Below are positions 16,513 to 23,495 of a DNA stretch of 32,865 bases, piece after piece. Made by a program: the position numbers and the translations under genes. The notes beneath the pieces are model-generated. The model did not search any database and had not been told where the DNA came from. It saw only the letters and a list, made by a program, of their open reading frames with translations. The number at the start of each line of letters is the position of its first letter. Position 1 is the first letter of the stretch. Source of the DNA: Bacteroidota bacterium (lineage in GTDB: Bacteria; Bacteroidota; Bacteroidia; 2-12-FULL-35-15); the NCBI GenBank assembly GCA_023251805.1, contig JAHEYB010000035.1:4658-37522 (forward strand), read 5' to 3'.

Positions 16513-16977
16513 TTAAAATGATACTACAATTTTAGTTTCTTTGATTTGGTTAAATGTTAAATTGATGTTATTGATAATTAATTGCTTTCCTTTTTTACCC
16601 TCTATTCGTTCTTTTGCCCTGCTTTCCAATTCTATTCCTAAGTCACTGGCTTTTAGTAGCTTGCCGTTAATTTTTTTGCCTTCTTTGGTAACCACATCCA
16701 CCTGTTTACCTATGTTTTTTTGATATTGGCGAAGAATTTTAAATGGTTCAGATAAGCCCGGTGACATTACATTCAGCTCAAAATCCTCTTTTTCTCTGTC
16801 TAAGCCACTTTCAATATGCCGGCTCATTGCCACGCAGTCACTGATAGAAATTCCATTATCGTTATCTAAAAGAACGTTGATTCTGTTGCCCGACTTGATG
16901 GTTATTTCTACAATAAAATTAGCACTTTCAGCCAGTTTTTGCTCAGCAATTTCTTGTATTTTAGCTACAGTAATCAT
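16513..16977 (-). CDS. rimP: Ribosome maturation factor RimP
   Basis: RimP is needed for late assembly of the 30S subunit. The 154-residue product fits the family in length and motifs: an N-terminal alpha/beta domain with NRINVLLDNDNGISISDCVA and SRHIESGLDREKEDFELNVM, then SPGLSEPFKILRQYQKNIGK leading into a C-terminal SH3-like barrel (VDVVTKEGKKINGKL). It is the first gene of the conserved rimP-nusA-infB operon, 12 nt before nusA. The ATG lies 12 nt after a perfect 16-bp hairpin that fills most of the short leader, and no Shine-Dalgarno sequence is seen, as usual in Bacteroidota. Confidence 0.95.
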   Translation of the reverse strand: MITVAKIQEIAEQKLAESANFIVEITIKSGNRINVLLDNDNGISISDCVAMSRHIESGLDREKEDFELNVMSPGLSEPFKILRQYQKNIGKQVDVVTKEGKKINGKLLKASDLGIELESRAKERIEGKKGKQLIINNINLTFNQIKETKIVVSF

Positions 16978-16989
16978 ATCACTTGTAAG

Positions 16990-17025
16990 AATAGAAAGAG
17001 GGGACTTTTGTCCCCTCTTTCTATT
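16990..17025 (-). promoter_or_regulatory. Perfect 16-bp hairpin in the rimP leader
   Basis: AATAGAAAGAGGGGAC (16990-17005) and GTCCCCTCTTTCTATT (17010-17025) are exactly complementary around a 4-nt loop. In the transcript it begins about 14 nt from the predicted start site and ends 12 nt before the rimP ATG. The 3' arm is pyrimidine-rich, but no long U-run follows, so it could be an attenuator, an RNA-stability element or a translational gate. Confidence 0.85.
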
Positions 17026-17045
17026 GTTCTTCTATTTTAGCGATG

Positions 17046-17076
17046 CAAATATACATCATTCTTTCTGATTTGCAAA
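17046..17076 (-). promoter_or_regulatory. Promoter of rimP-nusA-infB
   Basis: On minus, TTTG (17073-17076), 19 nt, then TATATTTG (17046-17053): a full match to the Bacteroidota housekeeping promoter with optimal spacing. The predicted start site is near 17039, giving a leader of about 60 nt. Confidence 0.85.
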
Positions 17077-17183
17077 CTTTTTGAGCAATACTATGTTAAC
17101 AAATTTTCGCTTAATTGGTGTTTTACAGCAACCTATAGTGGTAATTTTACGTCTAACAGATGTAAAAGGGATTGATTTTTAGT

Positions 17184-17191
17184 TATTTTTG
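17184..17191 (+). promoter_or_regulatory. Possible -7 box of the small membrane protein gene
   Basis: TATTTTTG fits TAnnTTTG and lies 54 nt before the ATG at 17246. No -33 TTTG is seen at the right distance. Confidence 0.4.
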
Positions 17192-17245
17192 CTTTTATAC
17201 CTACTCCAGTATAGTTCCGCGTACCTATTTTAAAAAAATAATATT

Positions 17246-17650
17246 ATGAAAATAATGCAAAAAAAGTACAACAATGTTGCGGGGCGGGGGTTTGGGAGGT
17301 TTTCTCTAGTATTGTTTCTATTCTTCTTCAACATAAATCAACTTACGGTAGCCCAGGAAACAGATTCTGTTATTCCTGATACTGCAAATGCAGTGGTGGC
17401 AGATGAATCTGCAGGCCCTTCATTACATAATCTTTCCAAAAATTTAGGTGCTACTGCCGATGAATTAGAGCGAATCCGTCACGAGGAAATTATGAGCTAC
17501 GTTTATATGGGGCTTGGTTTTTCAGTTGTTATAGGTATCGCTTGGTTTACAACTGTTTTAGCAAGAAAACGCAAGAGAAAAGAAGATGAAGTAAAAGCAA
17601 TTCGTATGCAAAATATGAAGCACAAATCACATCATCATCCTAGAAGATAA
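17246..17650 (+). CDS. Small exported single-pass membrane protein, unknown function
   Basis: The 134-residue product has a long basic n-region (MKIMQKK...GRGFGRF) and a hydrophobic core to about residue 36 (VAQ-E), consistent with a signal peptide. An Asp/Ala-rich stretch and a short amphipathic helix (GATADELERIRHEEIMSY) lead into one membrane helix (about 88-106, VYMGLGFSVVIGIAWFTTVL) and a highly basic cytoplasmic tail ending in KHKSHHHPRR. I do not recognise the family. ATG codons at 17246 and 17255 are both possible starts. The coding sequence near the start contains a striking G-rich tract. The stop codon directly touches the stop codon of the convergent MORN-repeat gene with no base between. 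Confidence 0.7.
   Translation: MKIMQKKYNNVAGRGFGRFSLVLFLFFFNINQLTVAQETDSVIPDTANAVVADESAGPSLHNLSKNLGATADELERIRHEEIMSYVYMGLGFSVVIGIAWFTTVLARKRKRKEDEVKAIRMQNMKHKSHHHPRR
17281..17299 (+). other. G-rich tract, possible two-tier G-quadruplex
   Basis: The coding strand has runs of 4, 5, 3 and 2 G separated by C, TTT and A, in a genome that is otherwise AT-rich. It sits about 12 codons into the small membrane protein gene. Confidence 0.5.
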
Positions 17651-19444
17651 TTAATTTACTTTTTCTCCTCTTTTATAGGTGGTTTCCATCATCACATTAC
17701 CATTTTTATCATAATAGGTCCATTTTCCGTTTGGTTTACTCTCTGTTTTTAGTCCTTTTTTGTCTTTTACTAAAGTATAGGAGGTTGTACTTTTTAATTT
17801 TGCATCTTCATACCATGCGCTACAGTCTCCGCTCAACTTCCCATCTTTTAAGGTCTGTTCCATCGACTTTACTCCTGTTTCATAATAATAGGTCCATAAG
17901 CCATTCTGCTTTTCATCTTCATAATCACCTTCCATGTCCTTGAAACCATAGGGTGTCCAAAAAATCCAATGCCCATTTTTTTGACCCGACCTGTACGTTC
18001 CTTCCTCTTTTACCTTTCCGTTATCATAATAGTATTTCCAATTCCCAGATTTGCAAGTCATTGAATCTCTTTTGGCTTTGTCTTTATAAGTATATTTCAA
18101 TGTTATTTGTCGTTCTTCGGTGGAATAAAACCCTTCATAATTGGGGCTTTTATTCGGGAACCAGGCTTTCCAGCTTCCCTCCATTTTACCCATTTTAAAA
18201 TTTCCTTCATTTTTCATCACACCGTTATCGAACCAAGAATACCATGTGCCTTCTTCTTTTCCATTCAAAAAATTTCCTTCTTCTAATTTTTGCCCGTTTT
18301 CAAACCAGGTGGTCCATAAATTTGTTTTCAAATTTTCTTTATAATTCCCTTGTTTCCATTTTGATCCATCATTATAATAATACGTCCACAAGCTGTCCAT
18401 CAAATCACTTTTGTAATATCCTTCTGTTTCTTTTGTTCCATTGGCGTACCAATACATCCATTTTCCTGTCCTTAAATTGTCGGTTAATGTTCCTTCAATC
18501 TGCATTTTACCGTTTACATTATAAAATTTCCAGTACCCATTTTTTTTATCGTTTGCAAATGGTCCCTCACTTTTTACTGTTCCGTTGATGAACCAGTTGG
18601 TGCAGTTACCATTTTTTTTGCCTTTCAAGTAAGTTACAACAAAATCTTTTTCACCTGTAGGCAAATAAAATAGCCACTCGCCATCCATGCGGCCATCCTT
18701 ATAACTTCCTTCCCCTTTCTTTTTACCATTGTCGTATGCGAGTACAAATTTTCCATTCCCATTTTTAATGGGTTGTTCTCCATTTTCAAACCATAGGTTC
18801 ATCAAAAGCACTTCATCATTTTCGAATACCAATTCTTGTTTTGGCTTTCCGCTCCGAAAGTATTCTTTCCACAAGCCAGCTTCTTTATCTTTTCTGTAAT
18901 TGCCTTCTTTTTGTTTATTTCCATTGGAATACCAACCAGTATAAGCTCCGTCAGCAAAATTGTTTTTGAAAAGGCCTTCGCTTTCTTTTTGTCCGTTTTC
19001 ATAATAATAAATCCAAGCACCTTCTTTTTTTCCTAAAACATAAGGTTCTTTGCTTTTTATTTTTCCAGATTCATACCAGCCTGTCCACACACTATCGGCT
19101 TTATCATCTTTAAAAAAAGTTTCTTGTGCTTTGTTTCCATTGATATACCAATATTTCCAGGTCCCATGTTTTTTCCCGCTGATATAATTTTCTTCCGCTT
19201 TTGGTTTTTTCCCCGCATAATAACTTATGAATTTACCATTTTCTTTTCCTTTTGAAAATGTGCCTTCTTTCGCAATTTCTCCACTTTCATACCAAGCAAT
19301 AAATTTCCCGTCTTGCATTCCATCTTTCATTTGCTGTTCGCTTTTTTTCTTTGTTTGAGAAATATCCCAGAATTCGGTCACTTGTTGTGCAAATGAACAA
19401 TTAGTGAGGAATAGTAAAACGAGTATAAAAGTGATTTTTTTCAT
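17651..19444 (-). CDS. Secreted protein made of about 22 MORN-like repeats
   Basis: The 597-residue product has a signal peptide (MKKITFILVLLFLTNCSFAQ) and is otherwise built from about 22 repeats of some 23-25 residues, with consensus G-x-W-x-x-[WY]-[YF]-x-[NS]-G-x-x-K-x-E-G-x-[YF]-x-x-G-K. Examples are WTGWYESGKIKSKEPY, WIYYYENGQKESEGLF and WTTWFENGQKLEEGNF. This is the MORN_2/YwqK-like repeat, which forms extended beta-hairpin sheets. One irregular insertion (YSTEERQITLKYTYKDKAKR) interrupts the array before the last five units. LTNC resembles a lipobox, but Asn at -1 makes lipidation doubtful. The function of these secreted arrays is unknown; a surface or periplasmic scaffold is possible. 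It lies downstream of the OmpA lipoprotein on the same strand but beyond a strong terminator. Confidence 0.85.
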   Translation of the reverse strand: MKKITFILVLLFLTNCSFAQQVTEFWDISQTKKKSEQQMKDGMQDGKFIAWYESGEIAKEGTFSKGKENGKFISYYAGKKPKAEENYISGKKHGTWKYWYINGNKAQETFFKDDKADSVWTGWYESGKIKSKEPYVLGKKEGAWIYYYENGQKESEGLFKNNFADGAYTGWYSNGNKQKEGNYRKDKEAGLWKEYFRSGKPKQELVFENDEVLLMNLWFENGEQPIKNGNGKFVLAYDNGKKKGEGSYKDGRMDGEWLFYLPTGEKDFVVTYLKGKKNGNCTNWFINGTVKSEGPFANDKKNGYWKFYNVNGKMQIEGTLTDNLRTGKWMYWYANGTKETEGYYKSDLMDSLWTYYYNDGSKWKQGNYKENLKTNLWTTWFENGQKLEEGNFLNGKEEGTWYSWFDNGVMKNEGNFKMGKMEGSWKAWFPNKSPNYEGFYSTEERQITLKYTYKDKAKRDSMTCKSGNWKYYYDNGKVKEEGTYRSGQKNGHWIFWTPYGFKDMEGDYEDEKQNGLWTYYYETGVKSMEQTLKDGKLSGDCSAWYEDAKLKSTTSYTLVKDKKGLKTESKPNGKWTYYDKNGNVMMETTYKRGEKVN

Positions 19445-19500
19445 ATTTTTTTATGCTGATTATCTATAACGCAAAAAAAGTAAAATGTTACATGTCTTTC

Positions 19501-19547
19501 AAAAGAAAAAAAGAAAATTGAGCGGGTCAATTTTCTTTTTTTCTTTT
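19501..19547. terminator. Bidirectional terminator between the OmpA lipoprotein and MORN genes
   Basis: Two perfectly complementary 21-nt arms (19501-19521 and 19527-19547) enclose the loop GCGGG. The arms are A/G-rich on one side and T/C-rich on the other, so the minus-strand transcript of the OmpA gene ends in a U-rich 3' arm. Confidence 0.85.
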
Positions 19548-19562
19548 GATCAATGAGTCCAT

Positions 19563-20570
19563 TTAATTTGACTCTAAAACTTTTAATAATTCATCCAATT
19601 TTGGAGTCAAAATAATTTCGGTTCTGCGATTCTTTTTGCGAGCTTCGGTTGTTTTTGCAGGATCGATAGGAAAATATTCTCCTCTTCCGGAAGCTGTTAA
19701 ACGTTTAGAATCAACACTACTATTTTTTGTAATAATTTTAACAATAGAAGTGGCGCGCATTACGCTCAAATCCCAGTTGTCTTTTATATCACCTTTGCCA
19801 ACCATTGGAACATCATCGGTATGGCCTTCAATCATTACATTGATATCGGTATTTTGTTCTAACACTTTTGCTACTTTTTTTAATGCATCAACTCCTTTTG
19901 CTTCAACGGTAGTGCTACCTGATGCAAACAATAAACTTTCGTCCATCGAAACGTACACTTTCCCATTTTTCTGAGTGATGGTCAATCCTTTACCTTCGAA
20001 GCCAAGAAGTGCATCCGATAATTTTTTTCTTAATTCATTAGAAGCTTCATCTTTTCTTTTCAAGATGTCTTCCAATTCAGCAACTCGTGCTTCACGTTTT
20101 TTCAATTCAGCTGTTAATTCATCCAGACTTTTTTTCTGCGCATTGAGTTGTGCTTCCAATAATTTTAGTTCATCCTGTTTTTTCAGAAGTTGCTCCTGCG
20201 TCATTTGCAATTCTCCTGAAAGCTTTTTGGTGTCGGCCAAATTGCCTTCCAGCAAACGATTGTATTTGTCCAACAGCTGTTCGTTAATTTGATTTAGTTT
20301 ATCGTATTTAGCAACTAGTGTGCGATAGCTTGTTCCTAAAACGGAGGTGTCTTTTTTTAATCCGACAATGTCTTTATTATTATCGGCAATTAATTTGTTT
20401 GCTTCGGTAAGTTTGGTGTCACATTCCATCGAACTTGTTTTTAAGGCAGCAAGTTCTTTTTCGGTGCTTTCTCTTTTTGCTTGTTCTTCTTCTAATTTTC
20501 GTTGAGGAACACAAGAAAAAATTCCAAGACTAAGTGCGACAATCACAATAAATTTCGATGTATTTTTCAT
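19563..20570 (-). CDS. OmpA-family lipoprotein with coiled coil
   Basis: The 335-residue product is a peptidoglycan-anchoring envelope protein. The signal peptide ends in LGIFSC (lipidated Cys20). Residues about 24-185 are a continuous Lys/Glu/Leu-rich coiled coil. The C-terminal OmpA/MotB domain (about 195-325) has the hallmarks LLFASGSTTVEAKGVDALKK, IEGHTDDVPM (248-256), NWDLSVMRATSIV and SGRGEYFP, then RKKNRRTEI. The conserved Asp267 and NRR Arg residues of the diaminopimelate-binding site are present. The protein would sit in the outer membrane by its lipid and hold the wall through its C-terminus, with the coiled coil as spacer. It is monocistronic, bounded by terminators on both sides, with a TAnnTTTG box 24 nt upstream. 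Confidence 0.92.
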   Translation of the reverse strand: MKNTSKFIVIVALSLGIFSCVPQRKLEEEQAKRESTEKELAALKTSSMECDTKLTEANKLIADNNKDIVGLKKDTSVLGTSYRTLVAKYDKLNQINEQLLDKYNRLLEGNLADTKKLSGELQMTQEQLLKKQDELKLLEAQLNAQKKSLDELTAELKKREARVAELEDILKRKDEASNELRKKLSDALLGFEGKGLTITQKNGKVYVSMDESLLFASGSTTVEAKGVDALKKVAKVLEQNTDINVMIEGHTDDVPMVGKGDIKDNWDLSVMRATSIVKIITKNSSVDSKRLTASGRGEYFPIDPAKTTEARKKNRRTEIILTPKLDELLKVLESN

Positions 20571-20593
20571 TTTCGGGGTCTTTTAATTATATA

Positions 20594-20601
20594 CAAAATT
20601 A
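20594..20601 (-). promoter_or_regulatory. Probable -7 box of the OmpA lipoprotein gene
   Basis: TAATTTTG on minus, 23 nt before the ATG. No clear -33 TTTG. Confidence 0.45.
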
Positions 20602-20692
20602 TTCATATTCAATGAAAATAATACACGATGGCAGATTGTTTATTCACATAAAAGCACAATTCATTTGTTAATAATTAGGAAGAAAAACAAAT

Positions 20693-20728
20693 AAAAAAGC
20701 CTTGAGTTTTAATACTCAAGGCTTTTTT
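20693..20728 (-). terminator. Terminator of the solute-binding protein gene
   Basis: Perfect 15-bp stem (20693-20707 with 20714-20728; core GCCTTGAGT) with a 6-nt loop and A6/T6 flanks. It lies 17 nt after the stop codon and is symmetrical enough to work in both directions. Confidence 0.95.
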
Positions 20729-20745
20729 AATAAGAGTTTGAAAGA

Positions 20746-22497
20746 TTATTTTTTAGCGTCTGCTTTTTCAGCTTTAGGTTCAATGTAAACGCGAGACATA
20801 TCTCGGTATTCCATTGCGTTTGCAGGGAAATTTCTTACATTCATTTGAACCAAGCGATAATTTTCATCATAGAAAATAGGCATAATTGCGCCATCATCAA
20901 TTGCTTGTTGGTCGGCCTGTAAATACAAGCTAAAACGTTTTTTATCATCTACTTCTTGCATTGCAGCAGAAAACAGTGAATCGAATCTTTCGCTTTTGTA
21001 ACGAACAGCGTTCAAGAAAGATTTGTCAGACAATTTTGCAGGAATATGCTTACTATATAACAAGGTTAAGAATGTTTCAGGATCCGGATAATCCGCTGAC
21101 CAACCTGCTCTCCAGAATTGTGCTTTTCCTGTTTCCAAACTTTCTAAGTGTTCCGCGAAAGGCATAACGTTAATTTCTACATCAATGTTTAAGTTCTCTT
21201 TCAACATTTTTTGAATCACCTCAGCTGTTTGAATGTTTCTATCGCCACCACCACTGTTAATTTGTAACGTTAATTTAGGGAATCCTTTTCCATCAGGGTA
21301 ACCAGCACTAGCCATATATTTACGTGCTTTGTCAACATCAAAAGTATAGCCCTTCAACCCTTTGTTATCGTAATCTTTAAAACAAGGAGGGACAATACCA
21401 AAAGTTCCCGGTACGCCTTCACCTTGCAGAGTGTAGTTCACAATTTTTTCTCTGTCAATTGCATAATTGAATGCTAAACGAACATCTTTTTTATCGAAGA
21501 TATTGCTTTGGTGTTGGAAACCATAATAGAATGTACTCATAGCAGGTACAACTTGCATTTCAAAAGGAGAATTTCCTTCTTTTGCACTACCAAGCTCTCC
21601 TAAAATATCCGGAATCATTTCGATTGGTAAACGGAAAATCATATCCAAATTACCTCTCTTAAATTCTAATAATTCTGATTTCTTTTCTTTGATGAATGTG
21701 TATTTCACAGCATCTAAATAAGGCAATTGATTCCCAAATTCATCCACATTCCAGTAGTTTGGATTGCGCTCTAAAATAACTGCTTCGCCTTCTTTAATAC
21801 TTTTTACTTGGAAAGGACCGGTACCAACGCATTTTACACGCATGTCAACACCATATTTTTCCAATGCTTCACTTGGGTAAACCCAACATCCGGGAGTACT
21901 TAAAATATTTAAAAACCCTGCAAATGGGTGAAGTAAATTAATTTGAATGGTGTAATCGTCCACGGCCTTTATTCCTGCAACACCACCAGCTAAAGGTTTT
22001 TTATCGATTGTTGATTGGAAGTAGTCATTTGCCCCAACTACGCGATCTTTAAAAGTGTTACCAAATTGTTGGTTTTCAGGACTTGAAGAGCACAGTTTTT
22101 CGAAACAAAAAATAAAATCTTTAGCAGTTACTTCGCGCCCTTTTCCATCAGAAAAACAAGGATCATCATGAAATTTAACTCCTTTGCGTAAGTGGAAAGT
22201 CCACTGACTTGCATCCGCATTTTTTTCCCACTTTTCAGCCAAGCTAGGAAGAACCGTTAAATCGCTTTGAGATAATTTTACTAAGCCTTCGTATACTTGA
22301 TTAGCAATACGATGAGAGGTTACTTCGGTAATGTTTAATGGGTAAAGATTACGAAAATCTTCCACTTCATTCATTTTAAAAACACTACCGTAAAAAACGC
22401 CACCTTTGGCTTCGCGAGATTCCCCTGTAGTAGTTGTTCCATCACCGCAAGAAGCGAATAATCCTGCAATAAATAACGAGTAAATAACTTTTTTCAT
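20746..22497 (-). CDS. Peptide-type ABC transporter solute-binding lipoprotein (family 5)
   Basis: The 583-residue product is an extracytoplasmic binding protein of the DppA/OppA family (SBP_bac_5). The lipoprotein signal ends in LFASC (Cys17). Family features include the N-terminal NEVEDFRNLYPLNITEVTSH and QVYEGLVKL, then WTFHLRKGVKFHDDPCF with DFIFCFEKL, GTGPFQVKSIKEGEAVILER followed by NPNYW, DVRLAFNYAIDREKIV and WRAGWSADYPDPETFLTLLY. The length is normal. No permease or ATPase gene is adjacent, so its transporter partners must be elsewhere, or the protein may serve another uptake or signalling role. The substrate is probably an oligopeptide but is not shown by the sequence. It has a good promoter and its own terminator, so it is monocistronic. 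Confidence 0.93.
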   Translation of the reverse strand: MKKVIYSLFIAGLFASCGDGTTTTGESREAKGGVFYGSVFKMNEVEDFRNLYPLNITEVTSHRIANQVYEGLVKLSQSDLTVLPSLAEKWEKNADASQWTFHLRKGVKFHDDPCFSDGKGREVTAKDFIFCFEKLCSSSPENQQFGNTFKDRVVGANDYFQSTIDKKPLAGGVAGIKAVDDYTIQINLLHPFAGFLNILSTPGCWVYPSEALEKYGVDMRVKCVGTGPFQVKSIKEGEAVILERNPNYWNVDEFGNQLPYLDAVKYTFIKEKKSELLEFKRGNLDMIFRLPIEMIPDILGELGSAKEGNSPFEMQVVPAMSTFYYGFQHQSNIFDKKDVRLAFNYAIDREKIVNYTLQGEGVPGTFGIVPPCFKDYDNKGLKGYTFDVDKARKYMASAGYPDGKGFPKLTLQINSGGGDRNIQTAEVIQKMLKENLNIDVEINVMPFAEHLESLETGKAQFWRAGWSADYPDPETFLTLLYSKHIPAKLSDKSFLNAVRYKSERFDSLFSAAMQEVDDKKRFSLYLQADQQAIDDGAIMPIFYDENYRLVQMNVRNFPANAMEYRDMSRVYIEPKAEKADAKK

Positions 22498-22534
22498 ATC
22501 AGATATAAGATAGGTATTTATTTTTTCTAAGGTA

Positions 22535-22564
22535 CAAATATATAGATATTATGCAAATTTCAAA
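22535..22564 (-). promoter_or_regulatory. Promoter of the solute-binding protein gene
   Basis: On minus, TTTG (22561-22564), 18 nt, then TATATTTG (22535-22542). A close consensus match, 37 nt before the ATG. Confidence 0.75.
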
Positions 22565-22620
22565 CGAATTGACAAAGTTTTAGCTCAAAAAGCACTTTAT
22601 TGATGACGAACAGCGAATTT

Positions 22621-23388
22621 TTATAAATCAATCTCTAAAACAACAGGACAATGGTCGGAATGCTTTGCCTCTGCTAGTATTGCAGCTCGTTTCATTTTCG
22701 TCTCCAGATTACTGCTAACCAAGTTATAATCAATGCGCCAGCCTAAATTTTTAGCTCTTGAGTTAGCTCTAAAGCTCCACCAGCTATAGTTGTGAGGCTC
22801 TTTGTTGAAGTGTCGGAAACTATCAATAAATCCTGTTTTCATAAAACCGTCTATCCATTCCCGCTCTTCGGGTAAAAAACCGCTGCTATTGGCATTGCTC
22901 TTGGGGTTGTGAATGTCGATTGGTTGATGACAAATGTTGTAATCCCCACAAATAATAAGTTTTGGGCGCTCTTTCTTTAATTTGTCGATGTATTTTTGGA
23001 AATCTCCCAGCCATTTCATTTTAAATGCTTGTCGGTCGTCTCCACTACTGCCACTTGGGTGATACACACTCATCACTGAAACATCTCCGTAATCGGCTCT
23101 AATAATACGACCTTCAAAATCGTATTCGGGAATTCCGCAACCATACTCAATATGTGAAGGCTTTTGTTTGGTGAAAATGGCCACTCCGCTGTACCCTTTT
23201 TTTTGTGCGGGATACCAATAATGGTGGTAACCGGCTATTTCAAAAACGCTTACATCCAGCTGCCCCGGCTCTGCCTTAAGCTCCTGAACACATAAAATAT
23301 CGGGATTTGCAGCTTTAAGCCATTCCATTAAGCCTTTACTCATTGCCGAACGAATACCATTCAGGTTGTAGGTTATAATTTTTGCCAT
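22621..23388 (-). CDS. xth: Exodeoxyribonuclease III / AP endonuclease
   Basis: ExoIII repairs abasic sites in DNA and degrades duplex DNA from 3' ends. The 255-residue product has the full family length and all catalytic motifs: YNLNGIRSA at the N-terminus, VQELKA with metal ligand Glu36, SVYHPSG with Tyr109, CGDYNICH with Asp149 and Asn151, GWRIDYNLVS with Asp220, and KHSDHCPVV with the catalytic Asp245-His246 pair. It is cytoplasmic with no signal peptide. It reads divergently from the large outer-membrane gene to its right, with about 107 nt between the two preferred starts, and follows no obvious operon. A TACATTTG box (23441-23448) could be its promoter. Confidence 0.96.
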   Translation of the reverse strand: MAKIITYNLNGIRSAMSKGLMEWLKAANPDILCVQELKAEPGQLDVSVFEIAGYHHYWYPAQKKGYSGVAIFTKQKPSHIEYGCGIPEYDFEGRIIRADYGDVSVMSVYHPSGSSGDDRQAFKMKWLGDFQKYIDKLKKERPKLIICGDYNICHQPIDIHNPKSNANSSGFLPEEREWIDGFMKTGFIDSFRHFNKEPHNYSWWSFRANSRAKNLGWRIDYNLVSSNLETKMKRAAILAEAKHSDHCPVVLEIDL

Positions 23389-23439
23389 TTTAAAACGTAT
23401 ATATAAATAGGATTTTGTATTGCGTCATCAATAATTTGA

Positions 23440-23462
23440 ACAAATGTATAAAATGCATTTGT
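23440..23462. promoter_or_regulatory. Inverted repeat and -7 box in the divergent xth / outer-membrane-protein region
   Basis: ACAAATG (23440-23446) and CATTTGT (23456-23462) are complementary, separated by 9 nt. The left arm overlaps TACATTTG read on minus (23441-23448), a possible xth -7 box. The site is placed to act as an operator for either gene. Confidence 0.4.
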
Positions 23463-23495
23463 TCGTACATAATTTGTACTTTTAATTCTGTGTTC

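Noticed and set aside
17651..19444. Calling the MORN-repeat protein a YwqK-type antitoxin
   Set aside because: That label comes from automatic annotation of the repeat. This protein is exported, very long, and has no toxin partner next to it.
20746..22497. Looking for a complete ABC transporter operon around the solute-binding protein
   Set aside because: The gene has its own promoter and terminator and no permease or ATPase lies nearby.
23415..23495. ATG at 23415 as the start of the large outer-membrane protein
   Set aside because: The 27 extra residues are Cys/Ile-rich without signal-peptide order and overlap the divergent promoter region; the GTG at 23496 gives a standard signal peptide.
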